Source: Haloplanus litoreus
Lineage (GTDB): Archaea > Halobacteriota > Halobacteria > Halobacteriales > Haloferacaceae
Strand: one strand, 5' to 3'
Length of the DNA stretch: 64,000 nt
Assembly (NCBI RefSeq): GCF_042677945.1
Contig: NZ_JBHUDN010000001.1
The notes below the pieces were generated by a model, which was given only the letters and a program-made list of their open reading frames with translations, had not been told where the DNA came from and did no database searches. The translations under genes and the position numbers were made by a program. Shown piece by piece: positions 26,305-34,324 of this stretch; the first letter of the stretch is position 1, and the number at the start of each line of letters is the position of its first letter.

Positions 26305-28461
26305 ATGGGGAGACGCACACGGGGACGCGTCGTAGCGGCAGTGATCGCACTGGTCGTCGTGTCGGGGGTCGCACCGGCGGTGGCGGCCGCACCGAGTCTC
26401 AGCGTGACGGTAGACGGATCGACGGTAGCGGACGGGGAAACGGTCACGATCACCGACGATCCGCTGATCGGCATCGAGGCGTCCGGCGACGGGACCATCG
26501 AATCGGTGGAGCTCAGGATCGACGGCGAGACGCGCCGGAGCTACCAGCCGGGCGCGGAGTCGTTCTCCGACACCGTCGACCTCGACCTCGACGACGGCGA
26601 ACACGAGATGACGGTCGTCGCGGAGGGATCGGGCACGACTCGGCGGACGATGACGGTTCGGAAGGACTCCGACGGGCCGCGCGTGAGTTACACCTCGCCG
26701 TTCACCACCGAACGCACGGGACCGACTGGGACGGTGACGATAGAGGAGGCCGACACGACGATTGCGGGTGAGCTGTTCGATCAGAGCGGCGTCGAGATGG
26801 TGCGGATCGAGCGCAACTACGAGTGGACGTTCGCCGGGCAGAGCCGCCGTGACCGGACGACCTACCGCATCGATGACCCGGGGGAGAACTTCTCGCGACC
26901 CCTGCTGTTCGGCCTGGGCGAGAACGAGATGCGCGTGGAGGTGATCGACGTCCACGGACAGCGCAGCACCCACGACTTCACCGTCGAGGTGGTCGACGGG
27001 ACGCGGCCGTCGATCAGCCTCGACCGCTTCGAGCGACGCGGGAACACGCTCGACGTCGCGGGCGTCGTCGACGACAACGTCAAGGTGAAGTCGCTCAGCG
27101 TCCGGGCCGCGAGCGGGGAGAAGTCCGTATTGACCGAGACGTCGAAGGAGCCGAACCGGGAGCGAGTCTCGGCCGACTTCGAGTTCACCACCCGAGTCAC
27201 CGACGAGACGGAGGAGATAACGCTCGTCGCCACCGACGTGGCCGGGAACACCCGAGAGTGGTCGGTCCCCCTCGACTACCGAGGGCATCTGGTACCGACG
27301 ATCAGCATCGACCGCGAGGCGACACGCGTCGACGGCGAGGCCGTCGCCGTCGCTGGGCTGGTCTCGGAGGGGCAGGTCACACGCGTCGTCGCCGAGACGG
27401 TGGGACCGGACGGCTCGACGGTCTCGACGGCCACCGTCTACGAGGGCGAGGCGACGGATCGGGTCCCCGTCAGCGCCCGCCTCGGCAGTGCCGACGGGGA
27501 GACGACTGTGGTCGTCCGTGCCGTCGACGCCGACGGCCGGGAACACGAGGAGACGCTGACGCTGGCCACCGGAGGGGGCCAAGAGACGGTGACGGCGGCG
27601 GAGTCGACGCCCGCCGAGACCACCACCGTCGCCCCGTCGACGCCGGTAACGACGACGACCGCCGCCGAGGTGGACGCGGCGGAGGACCCCGGACAGCCAC
27701 GCAGCCTCGGCCTCGGAGCCGCCACGAACCGGCTCCCGGTCCCCGCCTCGCTCCCGTTCCCGCTCTCCCTCCCGCTTCCCGTCCCCTTCGCCGGGACGGT
27801 CCTGGTTCTGGCCGTCCTCGGTCTCGCCATGGCCATCAGCAACGTCACCGAAATCGAGACGGACGACGGGGCGACAACGGCGGCGACCGGGAGGACGGGG
27901 TCGCCGGCCGAGTCCGGGGAGACGGACGCCAGTAGGGAAACCGTGACCGGTGGCGCCGGTCCCGGCGAACCGGCGGCCGGCACTCCGAGCGCCGACCCGC
28001 GCGGTCACGTCGAGGGACCGGCCGACCGCGACGCCGAGCCACGCGGCTCCGTCGGGGCGACGGGGTCGCCGGAGCCGACCGATCGGCCGACCGGGACGGG
28101 CAACACCGACCCGACGGCGCGGCCGCGGGCCGACGAAGGGGTCGACGAATCGACCGCGCCACCGGACGCGGACTCGACGCCGGACCCGGAACCGGCGTTC
28201 GACGTGACGGACCACCTGGGTGTGGCGTCGATAGCGGACGTGGACGCCGCCGACGTGTCGACGCTCGTCGAGCAACTCGACGACGCGGAGTCGGTCGCGG
28301 ACGCGGCCCGTGGACTGGCGGAGGTCGCGGCCGAGCGGCCGGCGTTGCTCCGCGACACCGACGCCGAATCCCGCCTCCGTGACCTCCGACTGGATCCGGA
28401 CCCGGCGGTGAGCGACGCGGCGAGCGAGGCAGTGCACCACCTCACCGAGGCGGACGACTGA
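26305..28461 (+). CDS. Large membrane-anchored protein with exported beta-domains
   Basis: A 718-residue protein. A signal peptide (residues 1-28, ending AVAAAPS) leads into about 400 residues of Ig-like beta-strands, each module built on a DGETVTI/VDGT-type turn. A Thr/Pro-rich linker (~430-455) and one membrane segment (~485-510) follow. The remaining 200 residues are cytoplasmic: first a low-complexity acidic Pro/Thr region, then helical repeats (ADVDAADVSTLVEQLDDAE...) that resemble HEAT-type repeats. No enzyme motif is seen. It could link an exterior sensing domain to the cytoplasm. Confidence 0.75.
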   Translation: MGRRTRGRVVAAVIALVVVSGVAPAVAAAPSLSVTVDGSTVADGETVTITDDPLIGIEASGDGTIESVELRIDGETRRSYQPGAESFSDTVDLDLDDGEHEMTVVAEGSGTTRRTMTVRKDSDGPRVSYTSPFTTERTGPTGTVTIEEADTTIAGELFDQSGVEMVRIERNYEWTFAGQSRRDRTTYRIDDPGENFSRPLLFGLGENEMRVEVIDVHGQRSTHDFTVEVVDGTRPSISLDRFERRGNTLDVAGVVDDNVKVKSLSVRAASGEKSVLTETSKEPNRERVSADFEFTTRVTDETEEITLVATDVAGNTREWSVPLDYRGHLVPTISIDREATRVDGEAVAVAGLVSEGQVTRVVAETVGPDGSTVSTATVYEGEATDRVPVSARLGSADGETTVVVRAVDADGREHEETLTLATGGGQETVTAAESTPAETTTVAPSTPVTTTTAAEVDAAEDPGQPRSLGLGAATNRLPVPASLPFPLSLPLPVPFAGTVLVLAVLGLAMAISNVTEIETDDGATTAATGRTGSPAESGETDASRETVTGGAGPGEPAAGTPSADPRGHVEGPADRDAEPRGSVGATGSPEPTDRPTGTGNTDPTARPRADEGVDESTAPPDADSTPDPEPAFDVTDHLGVASIADVDAADVSTLVEQLDDAESVADAARGLAEVAAERPALLRDTDAESRLRDLRLDPDPAVSDAASEAVHHLTEADD

Positions 28462-28518
28462 TACGGATTCTTGTACCCGTTTCCCGGCCGGAACTGACTG
28501 CCAAGGGTCCGTCCGAGG

Positions 28519-28749
28519 TTACAGCCGGCGACGGGTGTCCCGGCCGAGGAGGGCGTTGATCGGACAGCGACGGACGCTGGCGGTGACGAACATCACGGCC
28601 GCGAAGACGAGCATCGCGCCCGCGACGACGGTCTGGAGTGGACCGGTCAGACCGCCGCCGTAGACGACGACGGCGACCGTCGACAGCACGGCGAGGGCGC
28701 CGAGAGCCAGCCGGACCGTGCGGTCGTTGCCACCGACGTTCGGTTCCAT
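28519..28749 (-). CDS. DUF2892 (YgaP-like) small membrane protein
   Basis: A 76-residue protein with two membrane segments and the C-terminal CPINALLG motif characteristic of DUF2892 proteins. Related domains are fused to rhodaneses in bacterial YgaP. The ATG at 28749 gives the family-typical N-terminus MEPNVGGNDR; a longer frame upstream is not family-like. It sits 37 nt downstream of the sulfatase-like gene stop on the same strand frame region. Role unknown; rhodaneses occur elsewhere in this window but not beside it. Confidence 0.85.
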   Translation of the reverse strand: MEPNVGGNDRTVRLALGALAVLSTVAVVVYGGGLTGPLQTVVAGAMLVFAAVMFVTASVRRCPINALLGRDTRRRL

Positions 28750-28786
28750 ATCCCGCCCTTGGGGGCCGAGAGAAAAAAACCGTCCG

Positions 28787-30340
28787 CTACTCCAGATACC
28801 CCAGGTCCCGCAACCGCTCACGAGCCTCGTCGTCCATGTCGGCGACGGCGTCGTCGGTCACGTCGGCGTCGGCAGCGCCGGTCCAGGCGCCGCCCACCTC
28901 CGACTCGAAAACGGTGAGGGCGCGTTCGACCTCGCGGATCCCGGAGTGGTCGTCCAGGTCGGCTGCCACGTTCGCCGTCTCTCTCGGATCGGTATCGAGG
29001 CGGTAGGCCTCGTCGTCGATCCGGTCGACGCGGACGTACTTCGCGTCGGGACGGCGGGCGGCCCGCATCCGGGCGTAGAAGCGGGAATCCTCGGGGAGGT
29101 CGATACCGGCGGCCGACGCCTTCTCCTCCAGTTGCTTGAGTTCGACCACGGGCCGAGAGTACTCGACGAAGCCGACACCGCCCCGAGGAGCGGCCGCCTG
29201 CCCGGGGTCGGGGTCGGCCACGGCGTCGAAGGCACGGTAGTCGTCGGCGAGGAGGGAGCGCGTCGGGTCGCAGGCCACGGCCGTCTCGCCGGGGGCGGCC
29301 GGATCGCCCCCATGAGTGTCGAGAGCGTCGAGGACGGTGTGATACAGGTCGACGAGTTCGACGGTGTCCGTCCGGCGGTCGGCGGTCAGGTCGGGGTGTT
29401 TGATCATCAGCGGTACGTTCACCAGCGGGTCGTAGAGGCAGAACTCGTGGCCGTAGAGGTCGTGTTCCCCGTGGAGTTCGCCGTGGTCAGCGCAGACGAC
29501 GACGGTGGTGTCGTCCCACTCTCCCTCGGCCCTGAGCCAGTCGAACAGGCGCGTGAGTTGGGCGTCGATGTGGGCGATTTCGGCGTCGTACAGGTTCCGG
29601 ATGTCGGCCCACTCCTCGTCGTCGATGTCGCGGGCGCCCGCGTTGTACTCCTTGGAGTTCTGGCAGACGGCAGTGGAGTCGACGCCGGGGGCGAACTCCT
29701 CGGCGAACTCGTCCGGCGGGTGGTACGGGAGGTGGGCGTCCATCAGGTTGACGAACGCGAACCAGTCCTCGGAGTCCTCGACGAACTCCATCGTGCGGTC
29801 GACGACGGCGGGCGTCTTCGAGTCGGCCCCCTCGCCGCCCGCGAAGTACTCGTGGGCGACGTTGCCGAGGGAGACGAGTTTGTCCGCAAGGGTTCGAAGA
29901 CGGTCGCTGTCGTTCATCGTCTTCCACGCGCGAGCGAGGGGGCCGGAGAGCAGGTCGCCCGGCATCACCTCGAAGAAGTTGTCCTGGTGGTCGAAGCCGT
30001 CGGTGAGGTGGGTGTAGGGGGTGATCCAGGCGTTCGAGGAGTAACAGGCGGTGTCGTAGCCGGCCGACGAGAGCGTCTCGGCGAGGGTGGTGGCGCCCTC
30101 CAGATAGGGGTTCTCCTGATCGGCGCCGTGTTGGCTGGGGTAGAGACCGGTGAAGAGGGAGGCGTGAACGGGGAGGGTCCAGGGCGCCGGGGCCACCGCC
30201 TCCTCGAAGACGGTGGCCTCGGATGCGAACTCGGCCAGACCGGGCGTCGTCGGTCGGTCGTAGCCGTAGGGCGTCAGGTGGTCCGCCCGAACCGTGTCCA
30301 TGACGACGAAGAGGACGTTCCCGGGGGCGTCGCGCGACAT
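28787..30340 (-). CDS. Sulfatase-like alkaline-phosphatase-superfamily enzyme
   Basis: A 517-residue enzyme, closest in length to classical sulfatases. Metal-site segments are VVMDTVRADHLTPYGY (residues ~12-27) and CADHGELHGEHDLYGHE. The nucleophile position, ten residues before the Gly of SLFTGLYPSQHGA, is Thr55. The C-terminus is RLRDLGYLE, the shared tail. There is no signal peptide. It is far from the other sulfatase-like genes (16 kb) and not beside glycosyltransferases. Substrate unknown; a Thr-nucleophile phosphatase or phosphotransferase is a real alternative to sulfatase. Confidence 0.87.
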   Translation of the reverse strand: MSRDAPGNVLFVVMDTVRADHLTPYGYDRPTTPGLAEFASEATVFEEAVAPAPWTLPVHASLFTGLYPSQHGADQENPYLEGATTLAETLSSAGYDTACYSSNAWITPYTHLTDGFDHQDNFFEVMPGDLLSGPLARAWKTMNDSDRLRTLADKLVSLGNVAHEYFAGGEGADSKTPAVVDRTMEFVEDSEDWFAFVNLMDAHLPYHPPDEFAEEFAPGVDSTAVCQNSKEYNAGARDIDDEEWADIRNLYDAEIAHIDAQLTRLFDWLRAEGEWDDTTVVVCADHGELHGEHDLYGHEFCLYDPLVNVPLMIKHPDLTADRRTDTVELVDLYHTVLDALDTHGGDPAAPGETAVACDPTRSLLADDYRAFDAVADPDPGQAAAPRGGVGFVEYSRPVVELKQLEEKASAAGIDLPEDSRFYARMRAARRPDAKYVRVDRIDDEAYRLDTDPRETANVAADLDDHSGIREVERALTVFESEVGGAWTGAADADVTDDAVADMDDEARERLRDLGYLE

Positions 30341-30448
30341 GTCTCTCCGTGCGTGAGTGGAGCGAATAAAGCCCGGGGATCCGGTCGAAGGGACGGCCCG
30401 ATCGCTCCCGAACGACGGCAACCGAGCCCCAGGACCGATACCGTGCCG

Positions 30449-30613
30449 CTATCGCCAGTCGTCGAGCCCCGGGGCGTCGGTAAGCTGGATGGAGACCCAC
30501 GCGTCGTCGCGGGAGATGTCGGCGATGACGAACTCCGGAAGTCCCGCCCCCTCGTCGACGGAGGCCATGACATCCGAACCCTTCCCCCCTGCTGTCGTCA
30601 CGTCGGGCGCCAT
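30449..30613 (-). CDS. Small haloarchaeal protein, DUF7556-like, 54 aa
   Basis: A 54-residue acidic protein with the core PEFVIADISRDDAWVS and ending DDWR. This pattern matches my memory of the haloarchaeal DUF7556 family, unverified. The start is ATG at 30613, with an alternative ATG 15 codons later that would give a 39-residue protein. A clean TATA box lies about 28 nt upstream. It lies 108 nt upstream of the sulfatase-like gene on the same strand, so read-through is possible. Function unknown. Confidence 0.7.
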   Translation of the reverse strand: MAPDVTTAGGKGSDVMASVDEGAGLPEFVIADISRDDAWVSIQLTDAPGLDDWR

Positions 30614-30637
30614 GTATGGTACAATGTAACAACCTCA

Positions 30638-30645
30638 TATAAATA
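30638..30645 (-). promoter_or_regulatory. TATA box of the DUF7556-like gene
   Basis: TATTTATA on the - strand, about 28 nt upstream of the ATG at 30613. It is among the clearest TATA boxes in the window and fits a leaderless start. Confidence 0.7.
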
Positions 30646-30760
30646 CGTCGATATGACAACAGAGGTGGAGTGGTACGACGGTCGGGGTCGGTCGCGTAGG
30701 CACCGTGACCGCGGCTCGGCGTTCGCAGAGTATTAGAGGGTGGGCGGCGGAACGGGAGGC

Positions 30761-31609
30761 ATGCAAGTAGCCGACGCGATGACGCCCCGCGCGGACGTCG
30801 TGACGGTCGACCTCCCGGGAACCCGGGACGACGCCCTCGAATATCTGCAGGAGCGGGGCTTCTCGTCGATCCCCGTCGTCAAGCCGACGGACGACGGCGA
30901 AGCGTACCGCGGACTGGTCTCGCGGGACGACCTCATCGAGAACCCCGACGAGGACCAGCTCGCACTGTTGATGCGCGAGGTGCCGACGACGACGGCCGAC
31001 GCCGACCTCGTGGAGGTGGCCCACATGATGGTCGCACAGGCGGCCCGCCGTATTCCGGTCGTCGACGGTGATAGTCTCGACGGCATGCTCACCGTCACCG
31101 ACGTGGTCCGGGCAATCGCCCGTGGCGACGTCGACGGCGAGACGCCGGTCGACACGCTCGCGAGCCGTGACGTGAACACCGTCTACCACGAGACGCCGTT
31201 GACCGTCGCCGAACGCGAGATCTACTACGCGAACGTCCCGTACGCGGTGGTCCTCGACGACGACGGCGAGATGACGGGGATGCTCACCGAGGTGGACATC
31301 ATCGACGTCGCCCGCGTCGTCGAGGGCGAGGACGACACCGGCGAGAGCATCGCCAACCAGGACGACGAGTGGATGTGGGAGGGGATCAAGGCCGTCGGGA
31401 ACCGCTACTACCCCACCCGGAACGTCGAGATTCCGCGCGAACCCGTCGGAACCTTCATGACCGACGATCTAGTGACCGTCTCGGGCCGCAAGACCGCCAA
31501 GGAGGTCGCGCGACTCCTCCTCTCGAACGACATCGAACAGGTGCCCCTCGTCAACGGCGGATCGCTCACGGGTATCGTCCGGGACGTGGATCTGCTGGAG
31601 GGTGTATGA
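30761..31609 (+). CDS. Four-CBS-domain protein
   Basis: A 282-residue protein made of two CBS pairs (Bateman modules): residues ~1-55, 65-120, 130-185 and 220-280, with repeated signatures VADAMTPRADVVTV, IPVVDGDSLDGMLTV and VPLVNGGSLTGIV. CBS pairs bind adenine nucleotides or related ligands. A GGGAGG sequence just before the ATG at 30761 could be a ribosome binding site; a GTG at 30740 is less likely. The stop overlaps the glyS start by ATGA. It may sense energy or adenylate state for the downstream genes; this is inference. Confidence 0.92.
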   Translation: MQVADAMTPRADVVTVDLPGTRDDALEYLQERGFSSIPVVKPTDDGEAYRGLVSRDDLIENPDEDQLALLMREVPTTTADADLVEVAHMMVAQAARRIPVVDGDSLDGMLTVTDVVRAIARGDVDGETPVDTLASRDVNTVYHETPLTVAEREIYYANVPYAVVLDDDGEMTGMLTEVDIIDVARVVEGEDDTGESIANQDDEWMWEGIKAVGNRYYPTRNVEIPREPVGTFMTDDLVTVSGRKTAKEVARLLLSNDIEQVPLVNGGSLTGIVRDVDLLEGV

Positions 31610-33417
31610 GCGACGCGCGCGCCATCACCGAACTCGCGAAGCGGCGCGGGTTCTTCTTCGGCGCGAACGAGGCCTACGGCGGCGTCGCCGGGTTCTACAC
31701 CTTCGGTCCCGAGGGGGCCGCGCTCAAGCGCAACGTCGAGGCGGCGTGGCGCGACCGCTTCACGGTCCGCGAGGGCAACGACGAAATCGAGGCGCCGACC
31801 ATCGCCCCCGAGGCCGTCTTCGAGGCCTCCGGTCACCTCGACGGCTTCGACGACATGCTGGTCGAGTGCGGCGAGTGCGGCGAGAGCCACCGCGCCGACC
31901 ACCTGGTCGAGGACGCGACGGACGTCGAGGAGGCCGAGAGTCTGCCGATCCCCGAGGTGGAGGAACTGGTCGCGGAGTACGAAATCGCCTGTCCGTCCTG
32001 TGGCGCCCCCCTCGCCGGCCGCTCGATCGAGGAGTTCAACCTCATGTTCGAGACGTCGATCGGTCCCGGCTCCGGGCACCCGGGCTACCTCCGTCCCGAG
32101 ACGGCACAGGGTATCTTCGTCGAGTTCCCGCGCCTGAAGGAGTACGCTCGCAACAAACTCCCGTTCGGGATCACACAGGTCGGTCGCGCCTACCGTAACG
32201 AGATCAGTCCCCGGAAGGGCATCGTTCGCACTCGGGAGTTCACGCAGGCGGAACTGGAGCAGTTCGTCGATCCGGACGACGACGACCCACCGCTCGACCG
32301 GGTTGCCGACGTGTCCCTCCGCCTCTACCCCGCGGCCGAACAGGAGGCACCCGACGGCGAGTACGTGGAGGCGACGGTCGCCGAAGCGGTCGCGGAGGGC
32401 ATCGTCGCGAGCGACTGGGTGGCCTACTACCTCGGCGTCGCCCGGGAGTGGTACGACCGGATCGGCGTCGACGGCGACCGGTTTCGCTTCCGCCAGCACC
32501 TGCCGGGCGAACGCGCCCACTACGCCGCGGACTGTTGGGACGCCGAGAGCGAAGTGAGCGGCGCAGTGAGCGACGATCCGACGGTCGGCGACTGGATCGA
32601 AATCGCCGGCTTCGCCTACCGCGGCGACTACGACCTCTCGAAACACGCCGACCACAGCGACGACGACTTCACCGTCTTCGAGCAGTACGACGAGCCACGG
32701 ACCGTCGAGCGGGCGGTCGTCGACCCCGACATGAGCGTCCTCGGCCCGGAGTTCGGCGGGAGTGCCGGCGACGTGGCCGACGCCCTGCGCGACCTGGCGG
32801 CGCGTGACCCCGACGCCTTCGACGGCGACGAGGTCACCGTCGAGGTCGGCGGCGAGGACGTGACCCTCGACGCCGAGGTGGCGAACTTCCGGATCGAGGA
32901 ACAGACCGAGGCGGGCGAACACGTCACGCCACACGTGGTCGAACCGTCGTTCGGCGTCGACCGCACCGTCTACACGCTGATCGCCCACGGCTACGACCGG
33001 GACCTGATCGACGGCGAGGAGCGAACCTACCTCTCGCTGTCGCCGGAAGTGGCGCCGACGGACGTGGCCGTCTTCCCGCTGGTGAGCGACGAGGCGCTGG
33101 AGAATCTGGCCGACGACGTGGTCGCCGACCTGCGGTCGGCGGGGCTGTCGGTCGCCCACGACGACTCCGGCAACATCGGGCGGCGCTACCGCCGACAGGA
33201 CGAGGTGGGGACGCCGCTGTCGGTAACCGTCGACCACGAGAGCGTCGAGGAACGTCCGGCGACGGTGACGGTCCGCGACCGGGACAGCACCGCACAGGTG
33301 CGGATGCCGGTCGACGAGCTCGCGGCGCAACTGGAGACGATTCTCGCGGGCGACGACGCGTTCGAGAGCCTCCTCGAGACGTACGAACGGGTCGAGACGG
33401 ATGTCACGCGTTCCTGA
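31606..33417 (+). CDS. glyS: Glycyl-tRNA synthetase (archaeal dimeric class II)
   Basis: About 603 residues. It charges tRNA-Gly with glycine. N-terminal RGFFFGANEAYGGVAGFYTFGP is the conserved family start; VECGECGESH and CPSCGAP supply zinc-type cysteines in the insertion; ETAQGIFVEF and RAYRNEISPRKGIVRTREF are class II motif regions; and the last ~110 residues (LSLSPEVAPTDVAVFPLV) form the anticodon-binding domain. The ATG overlaps the CBS gene stop; the polyprenol kinase-like gene begins 2 nt after its stop. The arrangement implies one transcript. Confidence 0.96.
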   Translation: MSDARAITELAKRRGFFFGANEAYGGVAGFYTFGPEGAALKRNVEAAWRDRFTVREGNDEIEAPTIAPEAVFEASGHLDGFDDMLVECGECGESHRADHLVEDATDVEEAESLPIPEVEELVAEYEIACPSCGAPLAGRSIEEFNLMFETSIGPGSGHPGYLRPETAQGIFVEFPRLKEYARNKLPFGITQVGRAYRNEISPRKGIVRTREFTQAELEQFVDPDDDDPPLDRVADVSLRLYPAAEQEAPDGEYVEATVAEAVAEGIVASDWVAYYLGVAREWYDRIGVDGDRFRFRQHLPGERAHYAADCWDAESEVSGAVSDDPTVGDWIEIAGFAYRGDYDLSKHADHSDDDFTVFEQYDEPRTVERAVVDPDMSVLGPEFGGSAGDVADALRDLAARDPDAFDGDEVTVEVGGEDVTLDAEVANFRIEEQTEAGEHVTPHVVEPSFGVDRTVYTLIAHGYDRDLIDGEERTYLSLSPEVAPTDVAVFPLVSDEALENLADDVVADLRSAGLSVAHDDSGNIGRRYRRQDEVGTPLSVTVDHESVEERPATVTVRDRDSTAQVRMPVDELAAQLETILAGDDAFESLLETYERVETDVTRS

Positions 33418-33419
33418 GG

Positions 33420-34010
33420 ATGGCCAGCGAACTCCGGCGACGGGCCGTCCACGCCAGCGGCGTCGGCTTCCCGGCGCTGTACCTGCTGGGACTGGTCGAG
33501 TGGCGGACGCTCGGCTACCTCCTCGTCGCCGGATCGGTCGTCGCCGCGGTCCTGGAGGCGGTCCGGCTCCTGATCGGCCTCGACTGGACCGTCTACGAGA
33601 CGCTCACTCGGGAGTACGAACGCGACAACGTCGCCGGCTACGCGCTCTACATGTTCAGCATGACCACCGTCGCGTGGGCCTTCGCCCCGCCCGTCGCGGT
33701 TCCCGGCATGTTGATGCTCACCATCGGCGACCCAGTGAGCGGCCTCCTCGGCTCGAACGAGGCGGGCCGGGCCAAGCGCGCCGGCGTCCTCGCGGCCATG
33801 TTCGCGGTCTGTTTCTCGCTCGCGGCGCTCGTGTTGGTGCGGAGCGTGTCGCTCCCGACGGCACTGCTCGCCGCCGTTGTCGGCGGAGCCGGCGCCACCG
33901 TCGCCGACGGCTTCACCCCCGTCGTCCGGGGCTACGTTCTCGACGACAACCTCACCATCCCGCCAGTGGCCAGTCTGGGCATCTGGCTCGTCCTGCACGT
34001 CGCCGCGTAG
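33420..34010 (+). CDS. Polyprenol/dolichol (CTP-dependent) kinase-like membrane protein
   Basis: A 196-residue protein with about six membrane segments. The motif LTIGDPVSGLLG near residue 100 and TVADGFTPVV...DDNLTIPP near the C-terminus are the conserved nucleotide-binding features of SEC59/dolichol kinase and related CTP-dependent kinases. It would phosphorylate a polyprenol to regenerate the lipid carrier used for glycan assembly, which fits the glycan genes in this window. Starts 2 nt after the glyS stop. A phosphatidate cytidylyltransferase-like role is a less likely alternative. Confidence 0.86.
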   Translation: MASELRRRAVHASGVGFPALYLLGLVEWRTLGYLLVAGSVVAAVLEAVRLLIGLDWTVYETLTREYERDNVAGYALYMFSMTTVAWAFAPPVAVPGMLMLTIGDPVSGLLGSNEAGRAKRAGVLAAMFAVCFSLAALVLVRSVSLPTALLAAVVGGAGATVADGFTPVVRGYVLDDNLTIPPVASLGIWLVLHVAA

Positions 34011-34070
34011 GCCGTCGCCACCGCGTGCCGACCCCGACGCGGCGACGGCGCGTCTCGCGGGGCGTTCGCA

Positions 34071-34082
34071 AGATATTTGTAT
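34071..34082 (+). promoter_or_regulatory. TATA box before the Arg-rich leader ORF
   Basis: agatatttgtat is centred about 29 nt before the ATG at 34105, matching the spacing used throughout the window. The presence of a promoter here, 250 nt before argG, means a transcript starts well upstream of the operon. Confidence 0.55.
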
Positions 34083-34104
34083 CGACGTGGGCTGTGTTTC
34101 GACA

Positions 34105-34185
34105 ATGGACCGGACGGTACCCGCCTCGTCCGAACTCGTCCGCCCCACCCTCGCAGTCCGTCGACCGCGACGACTGGGCCGTTAG
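34105..34185 (+). CDS. Candidate Arg-rich leader peptide ORF, 26 aa (speculative)
   Basis: ATG to TAG, 26 codons, with Arg at positions 3, 13, 19, 20, 22, 23 and 26 (seven of 26) and a cluster RRPRR near the end. It sits at leaderless distance from its TATA box and 139 nt before argG. Upstream peptides rich in the pathway's own amino acid are a known bacterial attenuation device. High G+C haloarchaeal non-coding DNA also yields Arg-rich frames, so this needs comparative or expression evidence. Confidence 0.3.
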   Translation: MDRTVPASSELVRPTLAVRRPRRLGR

Positions 34186-34290
34186 GCCCACCTATCACTT
34201 CACTCCCCCGTCAGTTCCGTTCTCCCGATCACCAACCGACCGGCTCCACGAGCGTCCAGTTTCTCGTTTCATTTCAATAATAAAAACATA

Positions 34291-34300
34291 GAATTTAAGT
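34291..34300 (+). promoter_or_regulatory. argG: TATA box of argG
   Basis: gaatttaagt is centred about 30 nt before the ATG at 34325, fitting a leaderless argG transcript. It lies downstream of the leader ORF and so gives the operon a second, closer promoter. Confidence 0.65.
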
Positions 34301-34324
34301 CTCTAAGGGGCGGATACGTCGATA

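Larger units (their letters stand above)
34011..34324. other. Leader region of the arginine operon
   Basis: 314 nt without a confirmed gene. It holds two TATA-like boxes (34071-34082 and 34291-34300), a short Arg-rich ORF (34105-34185), then a pyrimidine-rich stretch and a T-rich segment (34258-34275) that could terminate a short transcript. No protein family is recognisable in any longer frame. Confidence 0.6.

Noticed and set aside
30341..30421. N-terminal extension of the sulfatase-like gene
   Set aside because: The extra 27 residues are basic and unlike the family start. ATG at 30340 gives the usual N-terminus just before the first metal motif.
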